Shown here piece after piece: positions 1-10,399 of a DNA stretch of 19,051 nt. The notes under the pieces were generated by a model. That model saw nothing but the letters and a program-made list of their open reading frames with translations. It did no database searches and was not told the DNA's origin. Both the position numbers and the translations under genes were made by a program. The DNA is from Cephalothrix simula. Lineage: Eukaryota > Nemertea > Palaeonemertea > Archinemertea > Cephalotrichidae. The stretch is from NCBI GenBank assembly GCA_035591015.1, contig JAXIUW010186959.1, positions 1-19,051 on the forward strand. Direction: 5' to 3'. Position 1 is the first letter of the stretch. Every line of letters starts with the position of its first letter.

Positions 1-293
1 GGAATGACATCCATTTTTATCAATAAAGGGGAATGGCATCCATTTTTATCAATGTAGGAGAATGGCAACCATTTTTATCAATGTATGGGAATGGCATCCA
101 TTTGTATATAGGATTAAAAAGGTTGTTTAGTTGATTTTTATGAATTTAGGGGAATACGCATCCATTTTTATCAATAAAGGGGAATGACATCCATTTTTAT
201 CAATAAAGGGGAATGGTATCCATTTTTATCAATGTAGGAGAATGGCATCCATTTTTATCAATGTAGGGGAATGGCATCCATTTTTATCAATGT
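1..293. repeat. 29-30 bp minisatellite with 180-bp higher-order period
   Basis: About nine copies of a 29-30 bp unit built on GGAATGGCATCCATTTTTAT followed by CAATGTAGG or CAATAAAGG. The array is interrupted at roughly 105-165 by AT-rich sequence that contains only a degenerate unit. Bases 1-100 match 181-280 at an offset of exactly 180, with single differences at 37/217, 68/248 and 86/266, so a block of several units plus the spacer has itself been duplicated. The array starts at the first base of the window and probably extends further left. It ends at about 293 in a short TATATATG run. It is a variable-number tandem repeat candidate upstream of the gene, with no coding signal. Confidence 0.93.
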
Positions 294-419
294 ATATATG
301 TAGTTGAGTCTGTGCAAAAAAATGCCCGCGTATGTGTCCCTTTGCAAATATGCAAATTTTATTTGTTTTTTCAGGTACATGAACTTCTTCAAGTCATGGT
401 TTTGGTCTAAAGCAGTTAT
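294..419. other. Short unannotated stretch with an octamer site
   Basis: AT-rich sequence between the minisatellite and the CpG-richer block. It contains a perfect POU octamer ATGCAAAT at 350-357, which is compatible with regulation by a POU-domain factor but is a short motif. No gene is seen. Confidence 0.4.
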
Positions 420-1140
420 AAGAAATCGTGAGCACGCCTTTCATTTACTTCCTTAATCTATTCATCAATTCACATGACATAAGCTCGGTAAAACCCGGAA
501 GTGAAGATGTTTGTTTCTTACCCGCGTGCCGAGCGTGCATCTCTACTTATAAGGGTATTCAAAAAAATTTCAATTAAAGATCATTAAACTATTTCAAAGG
601 CCTAACGTCTACTGCCAAATCTTTTCTTTTTGAATAAGAGAAGGAAATATGTCGGTTAAAAAAATATCAAAAAAAGGATCAGGTTGCCTATTAGTTAAAA
701 AATATTGAAAGTGATCATCCAAGCAAAACGGCGGCATGTGAGCTCGAAAAAATTCTTTGTGTTAAGGTCGCATTTTCTTCTCGAAGACGAATCGGTCTGA
801 AAAGAAATTATTTTTAATAGCATAGCCGTTAAAATGGTCTATGTTGAATAGATGCAAATACGCGACGCACGCCAGCTCGTGGGTAACAAGTGCTATAGAA
901 AATTATCAACCGCGAGAATTTTCTATTGTACAAACCAATTTCTGCTAAGAATCAATTCATTAATACGGGCGAAAATCAGATCGCGAAATATTGTCAACAA
1001 CCCGCACATTTAACTTGCTCGTGCGCTAGCCTTACATCCACCAATCAATGATCAGAGTGGGTGGAGCTGAGAAAACAAGCTATCTCATCTCTCTTATGAC
1101 GACAGTCTCATCAGAAAAGTATTAGTGATCTGTCAAACTT
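420..1140 (+). promoter_or_regulatory. CpG-enriched candidate promoter of prospero
   Basis: Hand counting gives roughly three dozen CpG dinucleotides over about 750 bp, more than twice the density of the following 900 bp. The clearest clusters are at 525-535 (CCCGCGTGCC), 860-875 (ACGCGACGCACG) and 967-985. A GABP/ETS-type core CCGGAAGTG lies at 495-503 and a CCAATCA box (NF-Y type) at 1041-1047. Initiator-like sequences lie at 1085-1090 (TCATCT) and 1102-1113 (ACAGTC, TCATCA), 40-70 bp after the CCAAT box, which is a normal spacing. The block is followed by a strong donor at 1202/1203. Together these suggest a TATA-less promoter. The link to prospero is inferred from strand and position, as no other gene is visible in the window. 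Confidence 0.42.
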
Positions 1141-1202
1141 TCCTCGGAGATAATTCACAAGATTTGCAGAAGTTGGCTTTCTTAAATCGGATTAGATAAT
1201 AG
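1100..1202 (+). other. Candidate 5' non-coding first exon of prospero
   Basis: The right end is fixed by a near-consensus U2 donor, TAG|GTAAGA, with GT at 1203-1204. The left end is approximate, placed at the initiator-like sequences about 60 bp after a CCAAT box. The following sequence turns sharply AT-rich, as expected for an intron. Splicing to the strong acceptor at 5770 would give a 4.57-kb first intron and a purely untranslated exon, because the coding exon has its own in-frame stop (5800-5802) just before the ATG. No transcript evidence is available and another internal donor could be used. Confidence 0.38.
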
Positions 1203-2181
1203 GTAAGACTTAAAATTTTTAGTTAATTATTGTTAATTTATATTTTATTTTTCCAAAATTTATGTTTTCTTATCTATTATTGTTTAATAATGCGGTAAGA
1301 AAAAATTATAAGGAGTCTATAAGTGTTTTTAAAATGTTTGTGAGATTTTCATTAAAAAATTTTATTAAGTTATATATATATTATCTATCTTTAAATAATG
1401 AAGAATAAAAAACATGTTTATTGAAAACAACGCGATTTTGGCATTCAGAGAAATCGAATCGAAACCACTTGTAGCTTACATGATAAGTTGAACAATACCA
1501 ATACGTTTATTTAACTTGTTAATACAATATATTCAAAATACAATATTATTTTTAACTATTAGCTATTTGATACATCATGATGCAACTGTTAGTGTTTATT
1601 AGTAACTGTAACTGTAATAATAATACCGAATTTGACGCAGTTATTTTTCCAGACGTCGATTTTAAGAAATAATGACATTTTCTTTGAAATTTGTTTGACA
1701 TTTTAGTAATACCGCTAATACATTATATTGAGTACTTAAGACTAAATCTTTTCATAAATTGTTACTTATTGCCAAATTATGATCATTAGTTGAATGATTT
1801 TATAGATTGATTTGCTATTTATAGTATTGGAAATAGTGGAAATCTTTTGATTTTTTATTAGGTCTAAACTGACCAATTTGGTTCAAATAAAATCGCCTTC
1901 TTTTTCACACATCTTTTCTTACTTTTCGTATCTAATTTCCAATTTCTTAAAAGCTTTCCGATATCAATTATTAATCATAAGTCATGATGTAATCACCTTA
2001 TATATCTTTGCTCAATTTATTGATGATGGTTTGTCCACAAATTAGGTGATAAGGCCAAAACCTCTTATTTTTCACACTTTGCAATGTAATTGTATTCGAT
2101 TATTATTGATATCACCTCCGGGCTTTGCCTACCTTGAGATGTATTTTGCACTAGAAACCCGTTGTCTTTTTCTTTCATCTC

Positions 2182-2252
2182 TATATACATTCGTAATAAA
2201 GTGTATGACGACCGCGTGTTAAAAGTTGAGTTTTGCTAAGCTGCTGCCTAAA
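2182..2252 (+). promoter_or_regulatory. Possible alternative TATA promoter and short leader exon
   Basis: TATATAC at 2182-2188 is followed about 30 bp later by a short CpG-containing patch (2207-2216) and then by a strong U2 donor, AAA|GTAAGT, with GT at 2253-2254. This would make a roughly 40-nt leader exon that could splice to the acceptor at 5770. In AT-rich DNA both elements can arise by chance, so this is weaker than the CpG-associated candidate ending at 1202. Confidence 0.22.
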
Positions 2253-2463
2253 GTAAGTTTCCTAAATTCTGTGATTTAATTGTCTTCAATCTATTGATTT
2301 TAGTTATATTATTGTGATAACGTCTCTAAGCAAAATTGTTTTGCATGCGAATCATTGTTTATCAATTTTTAATGAAATTTCTAATGTTTAAATGAACTAT
2401 GCATGTGTAAAGTTTTTTTAGAACGCCGTTATATGTTTGTAGTGGGGTTCTAATAGAGTTTAG

Positions 2464-2553
2464 CCTCTTCAGAGGACCTTACAGTGCATTTATTGCACGA
2501 GGGGCGTAGGTGTAACAATATTGAGTTATTACACGCTTTTTTGAGTGCAATAA
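2464..2553. repeat. Cluster of nested inverted repeats
   Basis: Several small palindromes sit in 90 bp. CCTCT/AGAGG lies at 2464-2475. GTGCA/TGCAC lies at 2484-2498. A 9-bp perfect pair TTATTGCAC (2490-2498) and GTGCAATAA (2545-2553) encloses an inner arm pair GTGTAA (2510-2515) and TTACAC (2529-2534). The segment is less AT-rich than its surroundings. It could be the remnant of a small foldback element or an RNA-structured part of the first intron. No coding potential was noticed. Confidence 0.5.
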
Positions 2554-5500
2554 TAAGCAATACCTGCTAGTATTTCACGAAAAAACGTACAATAGCGGTT
2601 TTATTCAACGTTATCCAAGAAATATCACTAAATACCATTACATCAAAAGCATAACCGTTGAATAATTGCCAATATTACCCGAGGAAAAGTAGCTGTAATG
2701 ATCTATTATTTGCCTTTTTGTAAAAAATATTCATTCCCTCTATTCGAATGTGGGACGCGTAAAATTGACGTAACGGAATCATTTGGAAATGATGCAGTGA
2801 AGGAACCCGTTTATCTAAAAGAATCAATGCAACAAGTAATAACATAATGTTTGTCATTGGGGGCCCTTAGATTTTGTCTATCCCTCCTCCGTTTCGCAAA
2901 GTGTGTCTTTGGCTTAAGAAACTGAATTTGAAAATGCAACATAATAGTGTGTTGATTTATATTCTATTCAGGTTTAAACTTCGCGTTCTTAAGAGATAAA
3001 ATTCACTGTCAACCTTTTTATTAGATTTTTTGTCCTGCTGTTGGCAGGGCTGACAAAAATAGAATAGGGGTTTTGGTTTTTTGTCGTATCATGTTTTTCT
3101 TATGAATAGCCTTAAGGAATGATATATGTGTGATATTTTCTAGGCTTAGAAATACTAAAATGCTAAGGAACACTCTAAATAACTTAATAAGTTAAAAATA
3201 TACCTACCTTTGAATGGAATGACAAAATACATTCTTTTGTTAAATTTTAAAAAGTCTTAAGTCCTACACAGAACTTCTTGTGCTTTTGAAAACCTTTTTA
3301 TATTGTTTGAACATGTTGAAGAAGTTCAAGCCGATTTTCTCCACTACAAAAAATCTCTTGCGTGCTTCTTTTAAAAAGCTTTCTATCTGCCTTAAACGGC
3401 AGAAAGCCGGTTTTGTTTCGATAATCCATTTAGAGTAATAGGTAATTGATTAATTCAGTTATAGAGGATATAAGAGAAAAGGTTAAGATGGTTGAGACGT
3501 GTCTAACAATATTGTCATTGGATTGTAGGGTTTCCTTATTGGACTGAAGAGCTTAGAGATGAGCTTATCTTTCCGATGCAGAGGCAGCAGCCGCCTAGGG
3601 GAGAAGACACTAGAAAGACGATGGGGAAAAGAGAGAACGGGTTTTCTTTAAGATATCGCCTGTAAGCTAAAAGCACGTATTTTTCAGTTTTGAGAGTTGC
3701 CTAAGGGAGGGGCTGTCACTGGTTGATAGGAGTAATTTAAGAGCAATTTAACTTGCTTCAGGGACATGTTTAAAATACAATTATATAATGTCATCAGAGT
3801 TTATCCTGTTTATGAGCCCAAGTAAACACCTCATTTGCATTCCCTTTTTCATTCCGTTCGCGGAGTGTTTCAAAAACTATATAGAAATTTGCTGTTTAGT
3901 CAAAAAATAGTGACCGGTGGAAAAAGTCTTCGACTTTCGTAAAGTAGATCTAGTTTTTTACAAATTTTTTGATTAGCGATATCATAATCAGTATTGATGG
4001 GTAGTTTACATGTTGATACTCAACGATATAGTTTCCTGTGATAATCGTATCGCCTTGATGCGCAAGATGGGTAGTTTAGGTTAAACCTTAAAGTATTATT
4101 GACGTTATTTCAAAATTCTTAATTATTGGGTTTTGGTAATTCTAGTCATTATTGATCAATTAAATTTTATCTTAAGTTACTCATCATTTATTGACATACA
4201 CCACGTGGCTTCTTAATTCATTTCTTTGAGAAATGTTTCGCATCACTTAAACAGAACCCCAGATGTTAATCCCCTGCTACTTCGCCATTATTTTCTTCGT
4301 CACCTTCGATTTAAAGTTGACCATCTGACCAACCTGTTTCTAAGGGACCGATCATGGTCTTATCGAATTTGGTGACTTCAGTAATCAAAAGTTCCAGGGG
4401 GCAGCATCTGCTGCCTCACCTAGACTTAAGCTTAGATCATAGGTCTTGAATCAATAGATAAAGAAGATGGTACAATATTGATCTGTATCAGTTTTGTGTT
4501 CTTTCCTAAATTTTACTCTGTGCATCCACTAATTTAATTAGTGTCATTCATTAACTGAACAAATAATACTAGTTGTCATATATAATAGAAGTTAACAGTT
4601 GCATGACAAATCCTTTTAAGGTATTTATTAAAGTCTATTTAATTCTAACTTGAGACGTTAGGCTTATCGCACTCTCATGGTATAATTGAATAGACTTTAT
4701 ATAGTATGTGCGGGTATTGTGGTTCCTTAATCTTCTACTCAGTTGAAAAATTATTATAATATGATGAAAGATTCAAACCTGTCTTGAGAAATTTTTTCAA
4801 GGAAGTTATGATAAGTTTTTAAGAAAAAATGTCATAAAATTGATTGAATATATACATACAACATGTGTTAATCAATGATATAATTCGTGTAGAAATTTCA
4901 ACTATGTCTTCTTCCATATGGTTCAATCAACAGATGCTGCTGAATTCTCAAGTAATACTTGTGACATCTGTAAAGATCAATATACTTCCTCTTTCCAGAA
5001 CAGGTTCCTTGCCCGCATGCCATCTCTTGCCAAAACTTTTGATCTTTCTTATGGCGGTTATTATTATTCAATTAGTTTATTGGAACAACTGTTGGAAGGC
5101 TAAGATAATTTGACTTGATTGACCAACACACTTTCTTATTTTCATTCAACATGACTTATAATTTGTCCATAATAGAGTATAATTATTTATATAATGTACA
5201 TCAACAGTTCGCAGATACTTTTAACCCACAGCTATTTATCCCTGTCAATTGAAGAAAATTACAGAAAGTTCTCTTGAATTAAGCAAGTAAGAGGGAGAGA
5301 CAAAGAAGTTAATCGACTTTATAATGGCCTCTTGCTACAATTTGTCAGTAAATGTCAGTATTTGAACTTAAGATAATGTGCCCCCATATATAATGTGTAA
5401 TTTCCTCTAAAAAATCACGAGATTCCCCATAAAACTTCTCTTAATTTATTTGCAATAAGAAATTAGTAAAACCAGGAATATCTAAGCAATAATGATTTCC

Positions 5501-5770
5501 TTGTGTGCATTACAGATGTTGCACTTTGTGCTTTGACGTTGTATTAAGGAAATATACTTAACTTTAGGTTTAAAGTAATTATCTTTTGTATTCATAATTG
5601 CATGGAAATAAATCTTCATAAGTAATTGGTCTTCTAATTATGTTGTCTACTATAGACAAAACAATTATCTGTCATTTTCTTCTTTCCAAGTGTATGATTA
5701 TATCTGAGATGATTACACTCATCATTAAGACCAACTCATTAATATTCATATTTTCTCCCTTTTTGTTTAG

Positions 5771-5811
5771 GTATGCAAAACTGCTGAGTATAGACCGAAT
5801 GAGATAAAACC
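5771..5811 (+). other. pros: 5' UTR part of the main prospero exon with two mini-uORFs
   Basis: The exon starts after the acceptor TTTGTTTAG. The 41-nt leader contains ATG CAA AAC TGC TGA (5773-5787) and ATG AGA TAA (5799-5807), two complete short upstream open reading frames that end before the main ATG at 5812. The second begins only 13 nt before the main start and terminates 4 nt before it. If the acceptor is correct, scanning ribosomes meet both. The main ATG has A at -3 in the context AAACC-ATG. Confidence 0.6.
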
Positions 5812-7587
5812 ATGTCTGCTGCTGATATGATGGAAACGAAGGTCATGAGCTCTTTCAACGTAAAAGAAGAGACGGAAGAAATGAGTAGTGTTATTTCTGA
5901 TAAGGAATGTTTCGATACAGTTGACTGTTCACCCGCAATGCTTGATTTTAAACAAGAAAGCACCTTGCTTAATTCAAGCACACCAGTAAAAGGTGAGATT
6001 TTCAGGAACTCTTCATCACCGAGATTTAGTAGTTCATTCGATGTTGAAAACCTTGTTAAACCAAGTATGAAATCTACTGAGGAATCTAGTAAACTTAGAG
6101 AGGCAGTGCACAAAAGGTTGCTGAACAATAATGCCCTCAACAGCACTGATCTCATGAACGTGACAAGAGGAGGCAGGCTATCACCGATGGGTTCAGTTGG
6201 ACAAAGTGACCCCCCAACAGATGAAAGTGATGAGGAAATGGATAAAGGCTCTGAGATTTCTAGCTTGGTTGATTCCAAATTAAATAGTCCAAATGATTCT
6301 TTTGATAAAAGAGGTCGTGTTGAAAATTTAATGTCACATATGCAAAATGGTTCAGACTGTTCTGAAACCCGTCGCCAGAAGAGAAAACAGTTCTTGCCTC
6401 AGCAGCATGCGAATGGAGATGAACCGCAACCAAAGGTTAAGAAGATGGAAACTGATAATCTTCGATTGCAACTTAAGCAGATGCAGCATCAATTATCTCA
6501 AATTCAGCAGCGTTATATGCAACTTCTTGACCCTGAAGTAGAAGAAAGCAATGCTGATGCAGGAAACGAGTCTAGTGGTGAAGATGAAAAAGTCAAATCT
6601 AGTCAGAATAATAAACTCTCTGCCGAAAGGGAATTCCAAGAAAGGCATAGAGCATTTATCGCTGAAAATATTTTATCTAGTCATTTCTCTGAAAGTTTGC
6701 AGAAACTCTCTAAAAACGAAGAAGCATCAAAATTAAGTGATCTTGGACTTGAAAAACTTGCCAAACTTCTCAAAGTTGAGATCCGCGATGTTATATCAAA
6801 TACTGTTGACACTGTTGTGAATAAATTTATTAATGAACAGAAAGCAAAAAATCAGCAAAGATTAAGTGCTTTCTCGGAGGCAGCAATTAGATCATCACTT
6901 GAAAGAAGTGCATCTCCTAAAAATGACTTTTCAGCAATGAGACCAACAAAACCGAAGCTGCTAGAAAAGAATCCATTCTTCCATCCGCATGAGCATTTAC
7001 CGACTGGTTTTATTGATACATTCCATCCTATTCCCGCACATCATCCATTCCATCCTTTGCCATTCTTTTCACCGCATATCCCTCCTCCGCCGCCACATGC
7101 ATTCAAGAAAGAACCAGAACAGACCGAAGCCTTGCCGTTAGTTGTAAACACACCTAAGAAAAAACGCACCAAAGTTACTGATACTCGTCTCTCTCCACGT
7201 GCAGCTCGTGCTCTTCTGAATGAAGGTTGTTCACCAGATCCAGAAACCATCAAGTCTCTGCTCCATCCAGGCCACCACGAAGGCTTCCCTCTAGTCCCAG
7301 TTTCCTTGCCTACATCAGTTGCTATTCCTAACCCTAGTCTTCAGCATTCCGATGTCTTATCGATGTATAGTAGTAATCATGCAGAAATGCATGGATATAG
7401 TGAAAATACGCGATCACCTCCTATTGGGGATCACATGTCTCCTAGTCGTCATACTCACAGCCCTGAAATGACTCTACCAATGATTCGATCTGATGAATCA
7501 TTCATGGAGAGGGTGGAGAGAGCAGAAAGAGAAAAATCTTTTAACAGATGTGAAACTCCAACGTATGAAGCAAGTATGCAACACATG
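5812..7587 (+). CDS. pros: Prospero/Prox1 homeodomain transcription factor, first coding exon (residues 1-592)
   Basis: This exon encodes the long N-terminal regulatory part of Prospero. The ATG at 5812 is chosen because an in-frame TGA at 5800-5802 closes the frame just upstream and A is at -3. Blocks shared with PROX1/Prospero, in order: residues 93-110 (LREAVHKRLLNNNAL); an acidic patch 137-145; 168-180 (GRVENLMSHMQNG); basic 187-198 (RRQKRKQFLPQQ), a likely nuclear-localisation region; a Gln/Leu coiled coil 216-240; a second acidic patch 251-260; a helical region 270-345 containing the LxxLL motif LAKLL (316-320) and the VVDTVV-like stretch TVDTVVNKF; a Phe/His/Pro-rich segment 386-430 with PPPPPH; TEALPLVV (438-445); and basic KKKRTKVTDTRLSPRAA (449-465). 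Sumoylation-type sites FKQE and FKKE are visible. The frame stays open past 7587 to a TAA at 7666-7668, but residues after 592 do not resemble Prospero and a U12 donor lies exactly at 7588, so the exon is ended there in phase 0. Confidence 0.95.
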
Positions 7588-7686
7588 ATATCCTTTTTAG
7601 AAAAATTAATGCATGAAATTTCTTTTCCAGTTTTTTTTAAAGGCTTGCCTCTCCCACGTCTTTTCTAACAAGTATTTTTGGCTTAT

Positions 7687-7692
7687 GTAAGT
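7687..7692 (+). promoter_or_regulatory. Strong internal U2-type donor GTAAGT inside the U12 intron
   Basis: TAT|GTAAGT lies 99 nt downstream of the U12 donor. It is the only near-consensus U2 donor I noticed close to the exon end. An in-frame TAA at 7666-7668 precedes it, so a transcript using this donor would encode a 618-residue protein lacking the homeodomain. It occupies the place of the inner U2 donor of the Drosophila twintron, but function here is inferred. Confidence 0.4.
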
Positions 7693-9186
7693 TGGTATGC
7701 CCTTGAGGTATTGACCGAGAAGTCCTACTGTTTCTCGTTAATTTGAAAATAATTTCTTTAAAAAATTTAAATAACACTTCAATGTTTACTTAACGTCAAC
7801 TTGTGCATCAACAAAGGTGACTTAATCAACCTTCGTTGTTATCCAATTTTAAAGCAGTTTCATGCTTTATCTCACCTTAATTTTTCTAATGGAACACACG
7901 TGCTTTTTATATTATTCAATTTTAAGATGATATAATCAACAATTAGAAAAAGGAGTGGGAGGCTAGCCAGTGTTAGCTTTTTTAATTTGTTTCTATTTTA
8001 ATTTTCATCTTATTTGTCTCCTTTGCTTGAGATCTTATCATTTTTGTGAATGCTCGCATCCAGTCCTGCAGATGCGCTCCTTTCTGTCTTTTTCTTTGTC
8101 ATCTATGCTTATTATGAAACTATTATTTTCTGGATATCATAAAATGACTTTTACCATGCCATTCATGACACAACGGTACTCTGCCTCAAACAAAAGAGCG
8201 TAAAATCAAACCAGATGGTTTTCTATCATTTGCATACGGGCATTTAATGAGCTTATTTTAAATGACTTTGAGATTATAGTCAAACAAGTGGTTTAATTGT
8301 TACATATATCAACCACCTAAACCCATGAGAAAAATGAAATATACTATCTAATTAATTCAGAAGTATGAATATTTAATAAATACTAATTTGTGGCCACGTA
8401 AGAGCATGTCCTATTCTACCAAAGAGTCAAATATCGATAAGTAATAAGAGTCAAGGGACAAACCGAACAGGTTGTCATGATCTGCTTCGTCGAACACAAA
8501 TAGACACAATTATCTCCTCATTCGCGCCAGCATTCGGTTTCTTTTTTTGAAGACGGGAGGCATAACTGTAGGGTCCTTTTGTAATATAGGCGCGTGCCCG
8601 GATCGGGTTCGTTACGGAAATCTATTGATAACTATGTAGCCCGCATATCATTAACATTTGCCCCCAGCCTTAATTTCTTTTCCCAGGCTTACCGAATCGA
8701 TTTTCTTGTTTGATGATTAAGTTTGTTTGCCCAGATAATCTTGCATTTGACATAATAGGCAAAATTGGCAGATGTACCAATATCTGGATTTTACAGTCTT
8801 TTGAGTTTCGACTAATACTTATCATTGTTTTCGAAAATTTTAGTCTTATGATTATGTGATCACCTGGGCACCTGAAAAAGCTCGCTTAGAAATATGACTA
8901 GCTTTTATGAGAAATAGTTCGCGGACCAAATCAACAGTTGTCTTATATTCTATAGGCCCTTAACAGGTGGTCTTTTTGTTTAAGAATTCATTTATCATAT
9001 AAATGATTCTAGAAAAAAACTTCATGAATTATGAACATTTTAAAGATTAAATTTGTACTGGAATAATTTATGTAAAAATTCGATAAAAACTGTAGACGTC
9101 AAAACCTGTTTCATTTTAAAAATTTTGCGCCTTTCAAAGTTTTTCTTGTATTTGCGATTTTAATTTTTTCGGCTTTATTATTTTAT

Positions 9187-9222
9187 ACAAAGGCTTATTA
9201 TATTTATAAGCTAAGCCTTTGT
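9187..9222. repeat. 11-bp perfect inverted repeat (hairpin) in the U12 intron
   Basis: ACAAAGGCTTA (9187-9197) and TAAGCCTTTGT (9212-9222) are exact reverse complements around a 14-nt AT-rich loop. It could be an RNA hairpin in the intron or the relic of a small foldback element. No factor-independent terminator role is relevant in an animal gene. Confidence 0.6.
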
Positions 9223-10382
9223 TTTGATATTTTGATATACAATTTTACTTTTTAGTTGAGAATGGTTTTCTTCTGCTTTGGATCAATGAGAAAAATTTAA
9301 AACTATGAAACTAATCTAAAAACAACCTTTTGACTTGTTGAACGTGAGGCATTAACACCTGTTTCTTTAGCCTTATCACTGCGCATTAAGAAATCAGCTG
9401 CGGTTACGGACTATTTTCTCACCATATTGTCAGGATGTTAGCTATCACTGTCGTACGATAAAGACATGCGGATGGCGTTTTAAAGCACGGGAATTCGGCA
9501 CCTTGCGATAAAATTTCGCGATAATTTTAGTAGTTTAAGACAAATACTAGTACATACAAAATGACATATAGAAATCTATATCGAGTTTCAAACTGAATGT
9601 TTATTGAAATACATGGTAATGAATATATGTTGATCTATGTTCAGAAGGCTAGCATAGTTTGGCAAGTAAACAAGTCGAAGTGGCTTTATCCATTCACGGG
9701 CATACGTAATTTTTTTGAAAAATTTAAATTTAATTTTTTCTTAATATTCTAAAAATGCATTCAAATTCATATAAAAAATCTTCAAGATTAAAAAAGCAGC
9801 TGAATTTGTCATATATTTGGCGTGTGCCTCCACTGGGGGTGCTTTTTACCGTCTTACTTAATCCTTATAATTACAGCCTAGGGTCCGTAACTTAGTGTGG
9901 GATTAGTCCACATGATGCAGAATGTTAGCAAAACAATAGTATTTGGTTTTATTGTTGCGTGTCTCAGGGTGATGTATTACAAAGAAAAATATATTCAAGT
10001 TAATAATTTGAAAATTTCGGAAGATAATAGCTCTTTTGTATCTTATAAATTCAGGATCCCACTTAACAGAGTCAAGCTTGTCAAAATAGCCAATTTAGTT
10101 CTGTTATTAACACGGTCAACCTGCAAGGTAGCGTCTTAAAATGATCGTTTTGTATTATTTCTCAAACACGCGAATTCATCATAGATAGACACACGACTCC
10201 GACAAAGAAATAATAACGCACGAATCTTGGTGACAAAAGATGCATCTAAGATTCACCTCATTGACTTAGGGTAATTTTTGGGACTTTCTATGTGTATTCA
10301 AATTTTATGTAGTGTTATGATGTCAAAATGCATGATTGTTGTACCGTTATGTACCGTTTTGTAATGAATACATGGAACAATT

Positions 10383-10399
10383 TTTCTTAACATTGGTAC
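10383..10399 (+). promoter_or_regulatory. Candidate upstream alternative U12 branch site and AC acceptor
   Basis: TTTCTTAAC (10383-10391) differs from the U12 branch consensus TTCCTTAAC at one position, and AC at 10398-10399 follows the presumed branch A (10390) by 9 nt. Its use would start the exon at 10400, exactly 42 nt before the main start at 10442 and in the same phase, inserting 14 residues ([14 protein letters not shown]) at the N-terminal edge of the homeodomain. The frame is open from 10391 onward; the branch site itself contains the in-frame TAA (10388-10390). Confidence 0.4.

Larger units (their letters stand above)
1203..5770 (+). other. Probable first intron of prospero, no gene seen
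   Basis: AT-rich non-coding sequence ending in a strong U2 acceptor: a pyrimidine-rich tract from about 5750 followed by TTTGTTTAG at 5762-5770. The left boundary depends on the candidate exon ending at 1202. It contains the alternative promoter candidate (2182-2252), a cluster of inverted repeats (2464-2553), a GC-richer patch at about 3540-3720 and a perfect octamer ATTTGCAT at 3833-3840. Open frames at 2675-2857 (minus) and 4844-5113 (plus) look like chance. The remainder shows nothing recognisable. Confidence 0.5.

Noticed and set aside
1-293. CRISPR-like array
   Set aside because: The units abut with no unique spacers, and the window is an animal gene; it is a minisatellite.
2675-2857. 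60-codon minus-strand frame
   Set aside because: Short, no family resemblance and no splice or promoter context.
3540-3720. GC-richer patch that might be an exon
   Set aside because: No long frame and no convincing acceptor-donor pair; its GGCAGCAG/CCTAGG texture resembles repeat debris also seen inverted near 4397-4425.
4844-5113. Overlapping plus-strand frames of 89 and 61 codons, one with a CDIC motif
   Set aside because: Two different frames are open over the same bases, a single CxxC is not a zinc finger, there is no flanking splice or promoter logic, and it lies in the probable first intron.
7588-7668. Coding continuation of the large exon to the TAA
   Set aside because: The residues after 592 do not resemble Prospero and begin exactly at a perfect U12 donor; treated as intron, with the read-through noted as a possible isoform.
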